DNA of 64,000 nt from assembly GCA_031771865.1 (NCBI GenBank), contig JASISA010000027.1, positions 1,054,001-1,118,000 of the forward strand, given 5' to 3'. The position numbers were made by a program, and so were the translations under genes. This document shows positions 54,071 to 64,000 of the stretch, piece by piece. The notes under the pieces were generated by a model, which did no database searches, was not told the DNA's origin, and worked only from the letters and a program-made list of their open reading frames with translations. Position 1 is the first letter of the stretch; each line of letters starts with the position of its first letter. Origin of the DNA: Nothophaeocryptopus gaeumannii. Its lineage: Eukaryota > Ascomycota > Dothideomycetes > Mycosphaerellales > Mycosphaerellaceae.

Positions 54071-56164
54071 ATGGTCCGTCGCGGCATCGTCAACTTCATG
54101 CCCGAATCGTCAGCAGCATTCTTCGATTCCGATCAAAGTATGGAAGTCCTTGACGACGACGACAACTACGATCAGAGAGAAGAGTCTCCTCTCCCCTCGC
54201 GAGCTGTTTCTGTGGAGGATATGACGGCTGCTCGCGATCGCTCTTCGTTGTGGCGGACTCCGGGGCAAATGGAGCCGTTGGGTTTGCACGAGAATGCTTT
54301 GACGACTGCTGTTTTGAAGTTTGGAAGCGAGGATTCGCAGAATCAGAATGAAAATCCTCAGACTGATTTTGGTGCTATTGCTACTGCTGATACGAGGAAT
54401 CCGAAGGCTGGACCGAGTTTCAGGAAAGTGAGCACCACGACGGCGTATCTGGATGCTGCTACGGCGAAGAGCGCTGTGTCGAGTTTGCATGCTGGGAGTA
54501 TGCGAGGTGGACGACATAGAGCTGTTTCATCGAGGAGAAGTTCGCATCAAGTCGAGCCGGGACGCCAGCCGGAAGATGATGTCTGCTATTCTGCTCGTTC
54601 GCGGGCTGACACTGGGCATTTTAACGCTTACGGCAATGCCATGGCCTCGATGCCGACAATCAGCAGAAGTCAGAGCTATGCTGCCGCACCGACAGGTTCA
54701 GCGCCGCATCTCAATGCCACCATGCCGACGAGGCCATTGACTTCTGCTTGGGTCGATCTGAGCTGCGGTCATGGCGAGAATTGCGATTGCGAGCAGAGAG
54801 AGGCCTTGAATAAGGTTATGGGCAATGCCGTTGGCGACAAGCCGACTTCAGGCCAGAGCGGTGGAGTTCCTTTTCGTTTCAAAGGCAAGAAGAGCCTCTC
54901 CGAGCCTACCTACAGGCCACCCCGTGTAGGCATCGATCGACTTCTATGCGGTCATTCGAGCAGCGTTCAGTTGGTCACACAAGAGGTACGACCAGTATCA
55001 TCGCAGGATGGTGAGGTCGATTGCATTGAGTCTTCTGCTCATGGACGTCCGAAACCATTTCACACAATCCGATGGTGTCAATCAGACAATGTTTCCATCG
55101 AGGGCGAAGACGTAACGAACGAGCAGAGAAAACGTCGTTTCAGTTTGTTCAGGACTCGTAAGGGCAACAAGAGGTCAAGGAAGACCTCGGGATCCGTGTC
55201 GCCGGCTGAGCCTCCAGAGAATGATGCGCAACAGGTGAGCCGAGCATGACAGCCATATCCTGAGAACTTACTGACTGAATAGCAGGCATTGTATCCCAAG
55301 CCTGCAAAGTCCTCTAGGGGACCTGGCTGGCTGCCACCATTTGGGGCAAAGCCAGAGGTCATCGGTGGCACCGAGGACGTTGATCTCAGCAAACGCAAAG
55401 CAAGCCGTTCTGCGAGCCAAGACCAGGGGGTTTCAGCTTTTCTCAAAAGGACTCGACGTCGTGTCTCCAGCGTGTTCGGCCTGAGGAAGGACAGTGCTTT
55501 TCCGACTGCTCCAATCACATCCGAGAGTCCGGTCATGGTTGGCGGCTTGCGGGAGAGCGGCGACCTGCACCACGAGGAAACAGATGATGATGCCAGCGGC
55601 GAGCCGTATCCAACACCGGCGATGACTTCTGCCCAGCGGGAGCGAAACAATCCATACCCCTGTCAGTCCTTTCACCGCGTCGATAAGCAACCCAGCTCAT
55701 CGATTGCGAGTACGCATTATAGCCATTGTGCTTCCGATGCACGATCTGCGTACATGGCGGAGATACCTGGTGACATGCAGTCACTTGAAAGATATACATC
55801 TGTCGATCCGGCTAAAGCTGGCAAGGCTGGTGATGACCAGTGGTGGAGCAACATGACGATGCTCGAGTTCAAGGTCCAGGAAGCGTATGACGATGGCGTC
55901 TTCGAATCGGAACGGAGAGACCGGTATTTCGCGGAGCTGAGGCAAGAGAACTTGCTTGAGAGGACTAAGTCTGCAGTGCAGTGGGAAGCGTCGATGGAGC
56001 TTCAAAGATACAGCGCCAAGCAGAAACAGGATCGGCTGCTACCGGGGATGGGATCAAGCACCGGAGTGCAAGCAGAATCGCATTCTGGACTCCCCTCCCT
56101 AGGCATTGAGATTGCGAGCGCTGCTGGCCTCGCAATACGTAAGAGCGGCGTTCTCATGATGTAG
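54071..56164 (+). CDS. Disordered hypothetical protein, 680 residues
   Basis: Two exons, 54071-55234 and 55286-56164, joined in phase 0 across a 51-base intron with a ctgactgaatagcag 3' end. The ATG at 54071 (MVRRGIVNFMPES) was chosen because the upstream 33 codons look like leader. The protein is Ser/Arg-rich and mostly disordered. Landmarks are SMEVLDDDDNYDQREESP, a Cys/His cluster SCGHGENCDCEQREA, a second DRLLCGHSSSVQ, RRFSLFRTRKGNKRSRKT, FLKRTRRRVSSVFGLRK, and a helical C-terminal block LEFKVQEAYDDGVFESERRD followed by RYFAELRQENLLERTKS. The RRxS and basic patches would be kinase or nuclear-import sites. No family recognised. Confidence 0.65.
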
Positions 56165-56214
56165 ACAGGTATGCTTCCGCTCAGACTTAATGATCAAGTA
56201 TTTTCCAATCGTTT

Positions 56215-57681
56215 TCAGCGTCCGATGTCTGCACTGGTGAATCGTGGCAACAGCGCAACGTTCCATGACTGAAACTTGCGTGCGCTCTCCGGTAAGAGAC
56301 GCGCGCTATTGACGAACTTCTCTCGGAGCAAGAGCATCTCCTGGGCTGGTAGTTCCAATTCGCCCTCGAGCAGCGCTTGGCTGTTCAAGGCGCCTATGTC
56401 GAAAGAAGATCCTTTGCAATCTCTCCAGAAGACTTTCACCGCTCGCAATGGTTCCAATTTCTCGGCAGCAGATGAGGAGACGGTGATGTCGGGTGAGAAG
56501 ACCCACAGCTTGAGTGCGGCTGTACTTGATGCAACATTCTGGGCAGTAAACTTCCGGACGCCTTGGGTGTCAATGGAGGCCAGTAAGAGGCAGGCAAGCC
56601 ACTTCTCGACGTCGAAGGCCGACATAGCAGTGTCTGCATTTTCCGAGAGCGACAAGTGGAGCTTTCGTAGCTTGTAGCCGCCGCTTGTATGAACATGACC
56701 GAGTAGAGTCTTACATTTGCTGCACTGAAGGACCTCACCGTCGATCTTTCTGTTGGCTGATGCGACGATCTGGAAAAGCAGAATTAGTGTTCGAATTCTT
56801 GATATGACGTGACTACATACGAGAATGAATGTGTCAGAGCTTTAATCCCATCTTGCCCATGAGCTTCCAGGCGTGACAGTGAAACGCTAGACGTGCGACT
56901 GAAGGCTTCCGCCGCACCGACCTCTTGGGCTGGTGTGGCTTCGCACCTTCGTCTGTTTAATCTCGGGCATCCGTATCCCGACACTTCCATCGCGATGACC
57001 TTGCGGCCTGAAAGGGCCGGTTCTTTTTGTGCCCGGTGAAAAGTAGGAAGGGTGTGTTAAAGTGAAATCGAGACCTACCGTTACATTCACGCAGTCCTCA
57101 GGTGCAAGTACAAAATCGACTGGGTCAATCATACCTACGCCACTTTGGATGGCCAGCGTGCTCCCAGCTGAATAGCCTTTGACTGGTGTCTTGTGGTCGT
57201 GGCTGTGCGGGACGTGCGGTCTGTGACAATGCCAGAAATCCATCATTTCCGCCCAATTTTCGGAAGGCAGGTCTTTCCATATTCTGACCACGCCACGCTC
57301 CACAAGCAAGACTCCGCAGTGGGAACAAGCGACCTTTGTGTTAGGTGTCAGTGATGACGCGGTCCATGGGATGATATTGTCGTCTTGCTCCACGCCGTGG
57401 GTCAGCAGGCCACTTGAGGTAGGCTTCTCCTGCAGTTGAACGCGAAAGCTGAGATCCTTTGTGGGCGCTGCAGGTATGGTGAGCGTGGCATCGCTGTAGT
57501 CGCCTGGTAGCTGAACAGGCAATTCGATAGACGCAACGTCGCCCTCATGCGACAGCGTCAGGGTACTGCCATCTGCGGAGAGGATGGCTTTGGTTTGTTG
57601 GTTTGTGACAGTGGATAGCACAGCCTGGATGGAGATGGCGCGTATGTTGAGCAGATGTTCTGCGTAGAGGTGGATGGTCAT
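56215..57681 (-). CDS. E2-binding HECT-like ubiquitin ligase (UBE3D/E2C-binding family)
   Basis: Two exons on the minus strand, 57681-57079 and 56769-56215, giving 385 residues. The family binds E2 enzymes such as UbcH10 and has a HECT-like Cys-rich region. The first exon carries beta-rich sequence and ACSHCGVLLVERGVVRIWKD, then SENWAEMMDFWHCHRPH, which is diagnostic, and HSHDHK. The second exon begins IVASANRKIDGEVLQCSKCK and TLLGHVHTSGGYKLRKLHL, a CxxC partner, and ends LLPRFTSADIGR. Joining the gtaggt donor at 57078 to the ttttccag acceptor gives a 309-base intron in phase 0. An intermediate exon could not be fitted in phase. The 3' end lies 50 bases from the convergent 680-residue gene. 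Confidence 0.78.
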
Positions 57682-58150
57682 GTTGGTGTGGTAGAAGGGT
57701 GATTGTTGGAAGAGAGAGAAGTCTGCCGATGATGCGCGTCCACCTGAGGCTGCAAAAGATTACATAAGCAGCTCAGTGTTGCATCTCAGGCCGCCGGAAC
57801 CTCACCAGCATCTTATGGTCAGGACCACGGAATCCACGGCTTCCAGTGGCAGGCATCGAATGTTCCTCATCGCACGCTACAAGCCAGAGCCGAGTGCCTC
57901 GTCCGATGGCATGGCTTGGGCAAGAACCCACATTGCTCGCAACCGCGTCCGCCATCGGCACTGCTGAGCGAAAGGTGAGGGAATAAGAAGGAGCGAGAGT
58001 CGCTGCTTCCGACCCACAGCCACATCTACAGTCTCATCGACTACGCGAAGGAGTTGGGGTGCCGAAGAAGGGAAGGCTCTTTTGAAGCACTGCCGAACAA
58101 GTCCGCTTTCTTTCACTTACCACCAGCACTTTCCAGCACGAACCACCAGA
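57682..58150. other. Divergent intergenic region
   Basis: Promoter space for the HECT-like gene (-) and the SDR gene (+). Only short overlapping open frames. Confidence 0.35.
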
Positions 58151-59079
58151 ATGGCAGACAGCATCAAGTGGGACCATCTCAAAGACCGATCAGTCCTCAT
58201 CACAGGCGGCGCATCAGGACTTGGCGAAGCGACCGCAACCAAGTTCATCAACCATGGAGCGTATGTCACTTTAGCGGACCTCTCAGATGATCTTGGCCAC
58301 GAATTGGTCAAGAAGCTAGGAAGCCACGCTACCTTCGTTCATTGCGATACCGCCGACTGGGAATCTGCCAACGCAGCCTTCAAGCATGCCGCCCTCTTCG
58401 CTCCGTCCAAGACGATCGACATCGTCATTCTCTATGCAGGCATTCAGGGCGAACCAGGAAGTCTGGTAGACCGCGCCTTGTCAGAACCAACTCCAGACCT
58501 CTCATCCGATTCTATTCCACCGAAACCAACCCACAAAGCCATCGAAGTCAGTCTCATCGGTGTATACACTTCAGCGCATCTGGCGCTACGCTACTTTCGC
58601 CTACCATCCGCTCAAACGCATCCATTCAAGAAGTCTCTAATCTTGGTATCGAGTATCTTCGGATACATGGACGTCCCATCGGCCACAGCCTACTCAACAT
58701 CCAAATTCGGCGTACGAGGGCTATATCGCAGCATACGCAACGACGGATACAAAGTCAACGCTCGCATCAACAATCTCGCTCCCGGCTTTGTCGAAACACC
58801 CTTGACTAAACAGATTCACGAGTCGGAGAACGGAAAGAAATTTACCTGGACGCCCATTGACTACGTCGTGCAGGCTGCTGGGAGATGCGCGTCGACGAGG
58901 GCACGGATGGCAGGACATTCGGCATCTTCTCGTCCGGCGTGCAGGATATGCGCGAGGATATTGAAGATGGGTGGGGAGGAGCGAAGTGGGCGGAGGAGGT
59001 TGAGAAGGCTGGATTCTTCAACCATCCGAGTTTGACTCCCAAGAAGCCGAACCAAGATTATGGTCCTCCCTCCTACTAG
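58151..59079 (+). pseudogene. Short-chain dehydrogenase with a one-base frameshift
   Basis: From the ATG at 58151 a classical SDR is read: TGGASGLGEA at residues 18-27 (NAD(P) binding), ILYAG near 96-100, and the catalytic YSTSK at about 180-184, then NNLAPGFVETPLTK. The frame is right up to DYVVQAAGRCA near 58890, then runs into unrelated sequence. The expected continuation, VDEGTDGRTFGIFSSG to a stop at 59079, lies in another frame that starts at 58891; the two frames share that G, so one base is missing. Everything else is intact. It is either a recent pseudogene or a sequence error. The family (15-hydroxyprostaglandin-dehydrogenase-like SDRs) oxidises secondary alcohols with NAD. Confidence 0.78.
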
Positions 59080-59159
59080 AAACCTGACGATTGTACTGAA
59101 TTCCAAGTACTCTATTCCCGGACCTTCAATTTTCTTTCAGAATGATTCCGATATGTCCT

Positions 59160-59610
59160 TCAATCAAAGATATCAAGCGCGAATGAGGTCCACCACGCCT
59201 TGTCCGCTCTATCACAAGACCTCCGCTGCTTTTTAGGACAACCGTTCGTTCTTTCTCGGAACCTACCCATCATCAGCAATCAGCACCCACTCCAACCCAA
59301 TCCCTTTCAACAATTTCTCATTTACCTCGCGTCCTCCCACTCCTCAAACCGTCTGTCCCTTGCAGTTTCCCAAGGCTCAAGTCCCACCTTCTTCTTTCTC
59401 TTGCGGCGAAACCATTATTCCGTCAATGACCAATGTACCTTACCTCGCCTTCTCCCAATCCTTAAAGCGCCTCTGTTGCTCAATTTGCCACGGCTGTAGC
59501 GGCTCTTCCCTTTTGAAGAGATCGAGCCAGCGCCGTTTGTCCTTCTCCTCTCCAACCGCGTGCTTCTCATTTGACGGCGTCTCGCTTTGGTGTTGTGATG
59601 GATCAGTCAT
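59160..59610 (-). CDS. Small protein with duplicated W/R-rich motif (113 residues)
   Basis: Minus strand exons 59610-59444, 59397-59326 and 59262-59160. The first exon alone encodes 55 codons, below a usual length cut-off: MTDPSQHQSETPSNEKH, then KDKRRWLDLFKREEP and PWQIEQQRRFKDWEKAR. The second exon, 72 bases and phase 2 on both sides, encodes VGLEPWETARDRRFEEWEDAR, a diverged copy of the end of exon 1. Both copies end at a GCGAG/gtaa donor. The match xxPW...RRFxxWExAR in spliced frame supports the model; the first intron is short (46 bases). The third exon (weakly supported) is basic, with two Cys, ending WTSFALDIFD. Function unknown; charged helices suggest a protein- or RNA-binding role. 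Confidence 0.5.
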
Positions 59611-60202
59611 CAGTTGAGACTTGGGAGCGACGAAGCTGGACTTTGTTCTTGCTTTGTGGCTTGTGTTGGAAGATTTGGCGTGTGCAACGTTTTATGCTAT
59701 GCGAGGAATAGTGTTGAAGAGCACGTCTAAAAGTGTTCAACACAGTAGCGCATGAGTACAATGTAATCGGACCTTGAAGCGGACCACCGTCCGCGGTCGC
59801 AGGTGGGACATGGATGGCGAAGCGTAGCCAAGATCAGGCTGTGCATTGTCAAGCGCTTGGCATACGTGACAGCACTGACAACAAAGTCAGAGAGCCCGGC
59901 AGTGAATCGTGATCACACCGAATACGACCGCTATTCTCGTTGGAATTGGCGATGATTTTGAGCCAAATGCCACTCGCCCAGGGTAAAAGCAGCCGAATCC
60001 AATGCCAAATGCTCGAGCTTCGACATTGCGAGCGGTTCTACGCAGCCCAGTTGAGATGGCTGCAATGGCAGCCTGATGAAGAGTCTTGGTGGCCAGAAGG
60101 CAGAGAGGTTGAGACAGAGATAAGGTAAGATGATACGCTCTCGTGGTTGCATGACAAACGCCTGACGAGAGGGTTTCAATGTGTCGGTCAAAAGGTGCCT
60201 TC
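59611..60202. other. Intergenic region
   Basis: Upstream of the small duplicated-motif gene and downstream of NPR3, both on minus. No gene seen. Confidence 0.35.
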
Positions 60203-62191
60203 TCAGATGTATCTCACACTCATCAGATGACCGCTTGCTTCAAGCTCGCCTAACCAATCCTCAACCCTCGCTCTTTTCAGCCCGTCCCTGGCGGCTATCT
60301 CTTCGAAAGGGTGCTCTCCATCGAGGTGCTTGAGTAGTAGTGAAAATGCGTCTCGCATATCCCTGTCCGGCAGTGACGACTGCAGCGCATCGATGAGCTT
60401 CTGCTGCTCAAGTGTTGGGTTCGTCGGGTTGGTGACGATGATACAAGCTTCAGGCTTTTTCGCATTTGCTTCCGAAATGGTAGATTGAGTATCGGAGCTG
60501 AACCGCTTGGTCTGTTTGCTTGATGTCGTCGAGGGTGAAGCGATGGCAGTCCGCTCTGACGAAACGCTGACATCGTCGTCATCTGCAGCTTTTGCGTGTG
60601 GCGAAAGGAGGCTGCGGACGGCGACTGGTCTTTTGGTCGGAGTCTCGTTCCGTTCTACGACCGCCCTGTCGAGAAGACTCTTCGGTAGCTTGAGCCAGCC
60701 ATAGGTCTTGAGTTGCACGACCAGACCGTGTCGGACGAGGTACGAGAGAATGTCCATGTACGCAGTCCAATGATCTCTGCTTGGAATGAGAAGGCCATAC
60801 TTAATGGGCTTGCCACTAAGCACTTTCAACATATTCGGCAGGTTCGGCAGTGTTGGAAACAGGCGGTGATAGGCCTCAACATGGTGTTGAAGGTTGTCCA
60901 GAGGAGCGTTTGGTGCCACGACGTAGGTGTTACGCTGGTGAAGGGGCGTAATGATCCGCGCCTTGCGCCATTTGATCAAATGCGACGCGAGATAGAGAAC
61001 ATCGTCGATTGGCATGCCAATGTAGGCAGCATTCTTTTGCAGATTCTTAGCAGGCGTAAGCTCCCTGATGAAGGTTGACAAAGGTGATGCATCAGGGTGA
61101 GCTAGGTCGCGTAGGAGGGTTTCTTTCGTGTCGAGAAGCAGGAGCGCAGACAGCGGTTCGAGCTTCGTCAGCTTTGGATCAAGAACTGCTTGATCTGTAA
61201 TTTGCAGCGCCATCTCCATCCCGTTCAACCGGATACCGACAACTTCTCCCGCAGAGACTTTCTCAAAGGTCTCTCTCAGCGCCCAAGCTAGCTCACTGCT
61301 CTCAATCATTTGTTGCCACAGCACTTTGTTCGGCGTTTGTGTCTGGCGTGCCTTGACCCTGAGAGCATTCATTCTCCGACTCTCGACAGCAACGTAGTTG
61401 GCCTGCTTCTGGCAATAGTGCAACGCCTTGCTCAGCTTCTTTGCGATGTCGTGATAGATTGCGGCCGCCTCCTCCTGTGCGGATAAACCACTACCACGAG
61501 TGACGAAGATGATGTGGAACATGTTCATATGGTCTTCGACTTGGCCTGATCCTGTCGAGGACGTCGTCTCCATCGAAGTACCAAATGCAGATGTGCCAGT
61601 CTGAGAATCCAGGCTCTCCGGGATGTGCGTAAAGTCATGCTGCGATTTCGAAGGCGGCGTCGGCGAAGTGACATTGAGACTGTCTAAATCCAAGTCGCCA
61701 ATATCAGTAGCTTCTTTGCTACGTGACTTTTTCGGTGTCTTCAGCGGATCCTGCTGCTTCGGCGACCAGGTGCCATCCTCTGGCGCGTATACAGGGTGCC
61801 CGAGAAAAGTCAAGCCATCCAGATTGAACTCGAACTTCTTCCTATCACACCAGCGGCCTGGTGAAAGCATTTTCTCCAGGATCTCCATCGATCTGCCTAG
61901 CAGAGTACCCGACGCCTGCTTCTTTTCGCCATTGCCGTCCAGGTTCTGGCGTGCTCCAGCTGGGACGATACCGGCGTTCCTGCCTCGGTCGTCATCGCCT
62001 TCATCAACGGCTTCAGCGGCATCAGAGTCGGAATCGGAGTCGTCGTACTCAGGTAAATGTCTTTTCCTGTATGTCTTGGTGTCAGGCTGCTCTGGGTAGT
62101 GGAAGATGAGTCTAGGTCCAGGCCGGGAACTTGTGAGCAGCAGGACCGCGGTGAGCCCAGCGCCGCGTGATGCACGCGTTGTCGATGCCAT
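60203..62191 (-). CDS. NPR3: Nitrogen permease regulator 3 homologue (SEACIT/GATOR1)
   Basis: Single exon, 662 residues. Npr3 with Npr2 and Iml1 forms SEACIT, the GTPase-activating complex that turns off TORC1 on nitrogen or amino-acid shortage at the vacuole. The N-terminal longin-like domain begins AVLLLTSSRPGPRLIFHYPE; an acidic insert follows; the second half of the domain has GRWCDRKKFEFNLDGLTFLG and HPVYAPEDGTW, then MNMFHIIFVTRGSG. The C-terminal part has PIDDVLYLASHLIKWRKARI, then winged-helix-like segments ending DGLKRARVEDWLGELEASGH. It is compact compared with the budding yeast protein, but all recognisable blocks are present. Confidence 0.88.
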   Translation of the reverse strand: MASTTRASRGAGLTAVLLLTSSRPGPRLIFHYPEQPDTKTYRKRHLPEYDDSDSDSDAAEAVDEGDDDRGRNAGIVPAGARQNLDGNGEKKQASGTLLGRSMEILEKMLSPGRWCDRKKFEFNLDGLTFLGHPVYAPEDGTWSPKQQDPLKTPKKSRSKEATDIGDLDLDSLNVTSPTPPSKSQHDFTHIPESLDSQTGTSAFGTSMETTSSTGSGQVEDHMNMFHIIFVTRGSGLSAQEEAAAIYHDIAKKLSKALHYCQKQANYVAVESRRMNALRVKARQTQTPNKVLWQQMIESSELAWALRETFEKVSAGEVVGIRLNGMEMALQITDQAVLDPKLTKLEPLSALLLLDTKETLLRDLAHPDASPLSTFIRELTPAKNLQKNAAYIGMPIDDVLYLASHLIKWRKARIITPLHQRNTYVVAPNAPLDNLQHHVEAYHRLFPTLPNLPNMLKVLSGKPIKYGLLIPSRDHWTAYMDILSYLVRHGLVVQLKTYGWLKLPKSLLDRAVVERNETPTKRPVAVRSLLSPHAKAADDDDVSVSSERTAIASPSTTSSKQTKRFSSDTQSTISEANAKKPEACIIVTNPTNPTLEQQKLIDALQSSLPDRDMRDAFSLLLKHLDGEHPFEEIAARDGLKRARVEDWLGELEASGHLMSVRYI

Positions 62192-62556
62192 CAGCCATCA
62201 TCAACTATCAAGTCTAGCTCTGGTATTCAGGCTGTTTGCGAAACGCGTTCACGGTGTCGCGGAAGGCAAGCAGGCCTGGCAGGGAAGCGCGAGGTTTGAG
62301 AGGTACGATGCCCACTTTGACGCTTCAAAAGTCGAATATTGACGGTGTATTTCATTAGAGCTGAACTTCGACTTCACTGATAACGCAAACGGAGAGGAAG
62401 AGAATATGCTCGAGATTGCTTTGAATACGCAATCGCTCGTAGGATTGTAGAACGCGAGAGATCTATCGAGTCTCAATCTAGCGGAACTCCTCGCTGAATG
62501 CGCATGCGTGCTCTACCATGTACATTTGAAGCTGAACTTGAGTAACTTAAGGGCAT
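62192..62556. other. Intergenic region
   Basis: Between NPR3 and the carrier gene, both on minus: promoter of NPR3 and 3' UTR of the carrier. Nothing else seen. Confidence 0.35.
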
Positions 62557-63628
62557 CTACGCCTCGCCTCGCCTATCGAAAGTCAGCATGCGTTGTTCGA
62601 ATGGTCATGAGCTGATGTGACTTACATTTGCCTGAAGAAATCCATCACACCAGTGAAGACGACCAACAAGATACCACCTCCAGGTCCCAGACGCAGTACC
62701 TTAGGCAGGAAACCCTTGTACAGAGCGCCGAAACCCTCCTCCTTCATGATCAGACCGAGAGACGGCCATGCCCAGTTGTATTTGCGCACACCACCCGCGA
62801 CCTTGGGGCTGTTCTGTATTCTGCTCTTCACGACATCCATAGGAGTGTTGAGGATGGTGCCGACAGTGCCACCAATCGATCCAGAGATCAGATCGTTTCG
62901 CATCTGCAGAGACTTGTCCTTTGCCGGGTTCGGTGGTAGGAGCGCGCGGACCTGGAAGATGCAGCCAAAGTAGCCGCTGTTCCAAAGGATGTGTCTCCAG
63001 GCAGTGGATTCAAGACCCTGGTAGAGGGTCAAGACACCCTCCTGACGAATGATCTTGGTAACGCAGTCAATCATGCCGTTGTACTTGGCAGCCTGTGCTC
63101 GATCTTGCAACCGGATCTTGACAAGCTCGAATGGCACAACAACGATCGACTCGGTTGCTCCAGCAGATGCTCCAGTAAGGATCGAGAGGGACTGGTTCAT
63201 CTTCGTAACGCCAAAGAAATTTCGGTATACCTTACCCCACTCATCGTTCGCGGCGAACTTGGTCGCACGCTTTGGCGCCTCCATGAGGATGGGAGCTGAG
63301 ATACCGCGGTAGAGTCGAGAGAAGCTATTCGCCGTTAGTCCCTCAAAATGGTCAACTTTCAGGTGCGTGTATCCCACCCTTCGTTCGCAACGATCTTCTT
63401 GAAGCAGTCGCCCATGCCAGTGTAAAAGTCCTGACCCGGCACAGGTACTTTGCCCTGAATTTGCCTATACCATTACGGTTAGGCTTGTCCAACTACTCTT
63501 GATTTGTAGTATGCCTACACTCTTGTCTTAACCACATCGAGCGGATACATGACCAGAATCTCGGAGACACCGGCCACCGCACCGGCGGCAAATTGATAGA
63601 TGAAGGGGAGAGGCTTATCGGTCGACAT
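62557..63628 (-). CDS. ODC1: Mitochondrial 2-oxodicarboxylate carrier
   Basis: Four exons on the minus strand: 63628-63519, 63464-63378, 63324-62626 and a 16-base last exon 62572-62557, giving 303 residues. The carrier exchanges 2-oxoadipate and 2-oxoglutarate across the inner mitochondrial membrane, serving lysine synthesis and breakdown. All three carrier repeats are present with their signatures: PLDVVKTRV, PFELVKIRLQ and PMDVVKSRIQ, each followed by an EG-type motif (NEGFSRLYRGISAP, QEGVLTLYQGLES, EEGFGALYKGFLPK). The family-specific SAPILMEAPKRATKF segment supports oxodicarboxylate specificity. Without the last exon the protein would end DFFRQM; with it, DFFRQMRGEA, which fits relatives better. 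Confidence 0.88.
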
Positions 63629-64000
63629 CGTGACGGCGGGTATGAGTGCTTGGTCGCGTGGGTGTTTCGACTCGAAGATGCAACTCTAGGAATTGAGCGC
63701 GCTGTGGAAATGAATGCTAGATAGGAGCGCGGCGGAGCGGAGATGGGGTGGTAGAGGCGCGTTTCCAAAAACGAGGATCAACCTCGAAACAATTGTTGTT
63801 TGGAAGAAGCAAGAAGCTGTCGAAGGAGCTCTGCTCACTGTCGCTTCCTCGAATGGTAATTGTGGAGGCTGAAGTCTAAATTGCACCGACCATCGGATCA
63901 AACGCCGACCATCCGGCGTCAACGACTTCACCTCCAACTTGAACCCTCCTCGATCCACTTCACATCCGTCTCGTCGCGACTTGCAGCATAAGCACTCAAG
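63629..64000. other. Upstream region of the carrier gene
   Basis: Promoter and leader of the carrier (-) and possibly of a plus gene beyond the window. No coding sequence is supported. Confidence 0.35.

Noticed and set aside
58885..58895. Programmed ribosomal frameshift in the SDR gene
   Set aside because: No slippery heptamer or obvious downstream structure; a base loss explains it better.
1..64000. tRNA genes, rRNA, transposable element ends
   Set aside because: No convincing T-loop/A-box B-box pair, no rRNA-like blocks and no transposase or reverse transcriptase motifs were seen by eye; a tRNAscan/RepeatMasker run would be decisive.

Overview
The window reads as nuclear DNA of a filamentous ascomycete (Pezizomycotina). 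Genes carry many short introns (about 45-110 nt, GT-AG with CTAAC/CTGAC-like branch sites, one GC-AG), stand alone on both strands, and include fungal-specific families (GH55 glucanase, heme-thiolate peroxidase, membrane HET-like protein, Mpo1, DUF6914-like). A dothideomycete-type genome is my best guess, but this is inference only. I saw no rRNA, tRNA, CRISPR array or intact transposon.

Layout. 0.5-8.2 kb: APC-family permease (+), secreted GH55 beta-1,3-glucanase (+), and a 717-residue repeat-motif protein (-). 10.1-11.6 kb: secreted heme-thiolate peroxidase/peroxygenase (-) between two gene-poor stretches. 14.1-19.4 kb: RPB7 (+), a 97-residue protein (-) head to head with a 917-residue membrane HET/TIR-like protein (+), and a Dabb-domain protein (-). 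20.3-24.4 kb: a small multi-pass membrane protein, two single-pass membrane proteins and MPO1. 24.7-27 kb: ATP1. 27.5-32.4 kb: gene-poor, with a candidate cysteine-rich secreted protein, an orphan protein of uncertain start and a decayed NAD-dependent reductase. 32.8-44.8 kb: a disordered protein, NOP12, an Sds3/Dep1 protein, PMT4, an Asp/Glu-racemase-superfamily enzyme and a DUF6914-like protein. 45.9-48.7 kb: eIF3d and an SRPBCC protein. 50.4-57.7 kb: C2H2 transcription factor, disordered 680-residue protein, E2-binding HECT-like protein. 58.1-63.6 kb: SDR with a one-base frameshift, a small gene with a duplicated exon motif, NPR3 and the mitochondrial oxodicarboxylate carrier.

The genes do not form one pathway. 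Many are housekeeping: transcription (RPB7, Dep1), ribosome biogenesis and translation (NOP12, eIF3d), ATP synthesis, O-mannosylation, TORC1 control (NPR3) and mitochondrial metabolite exchange. The parts most worth a second look are the HET-like membrane protein with its divergent small neighbour; the transcription factor gene, which has three in-frame stop-free introns and a promoter-like fourth intron; and the unlisted small gene with a duplicated phase 2-2 exon. Exon structures were spliced by hand from consensus sites, phase and family similarity recalled from memory; no search was run.
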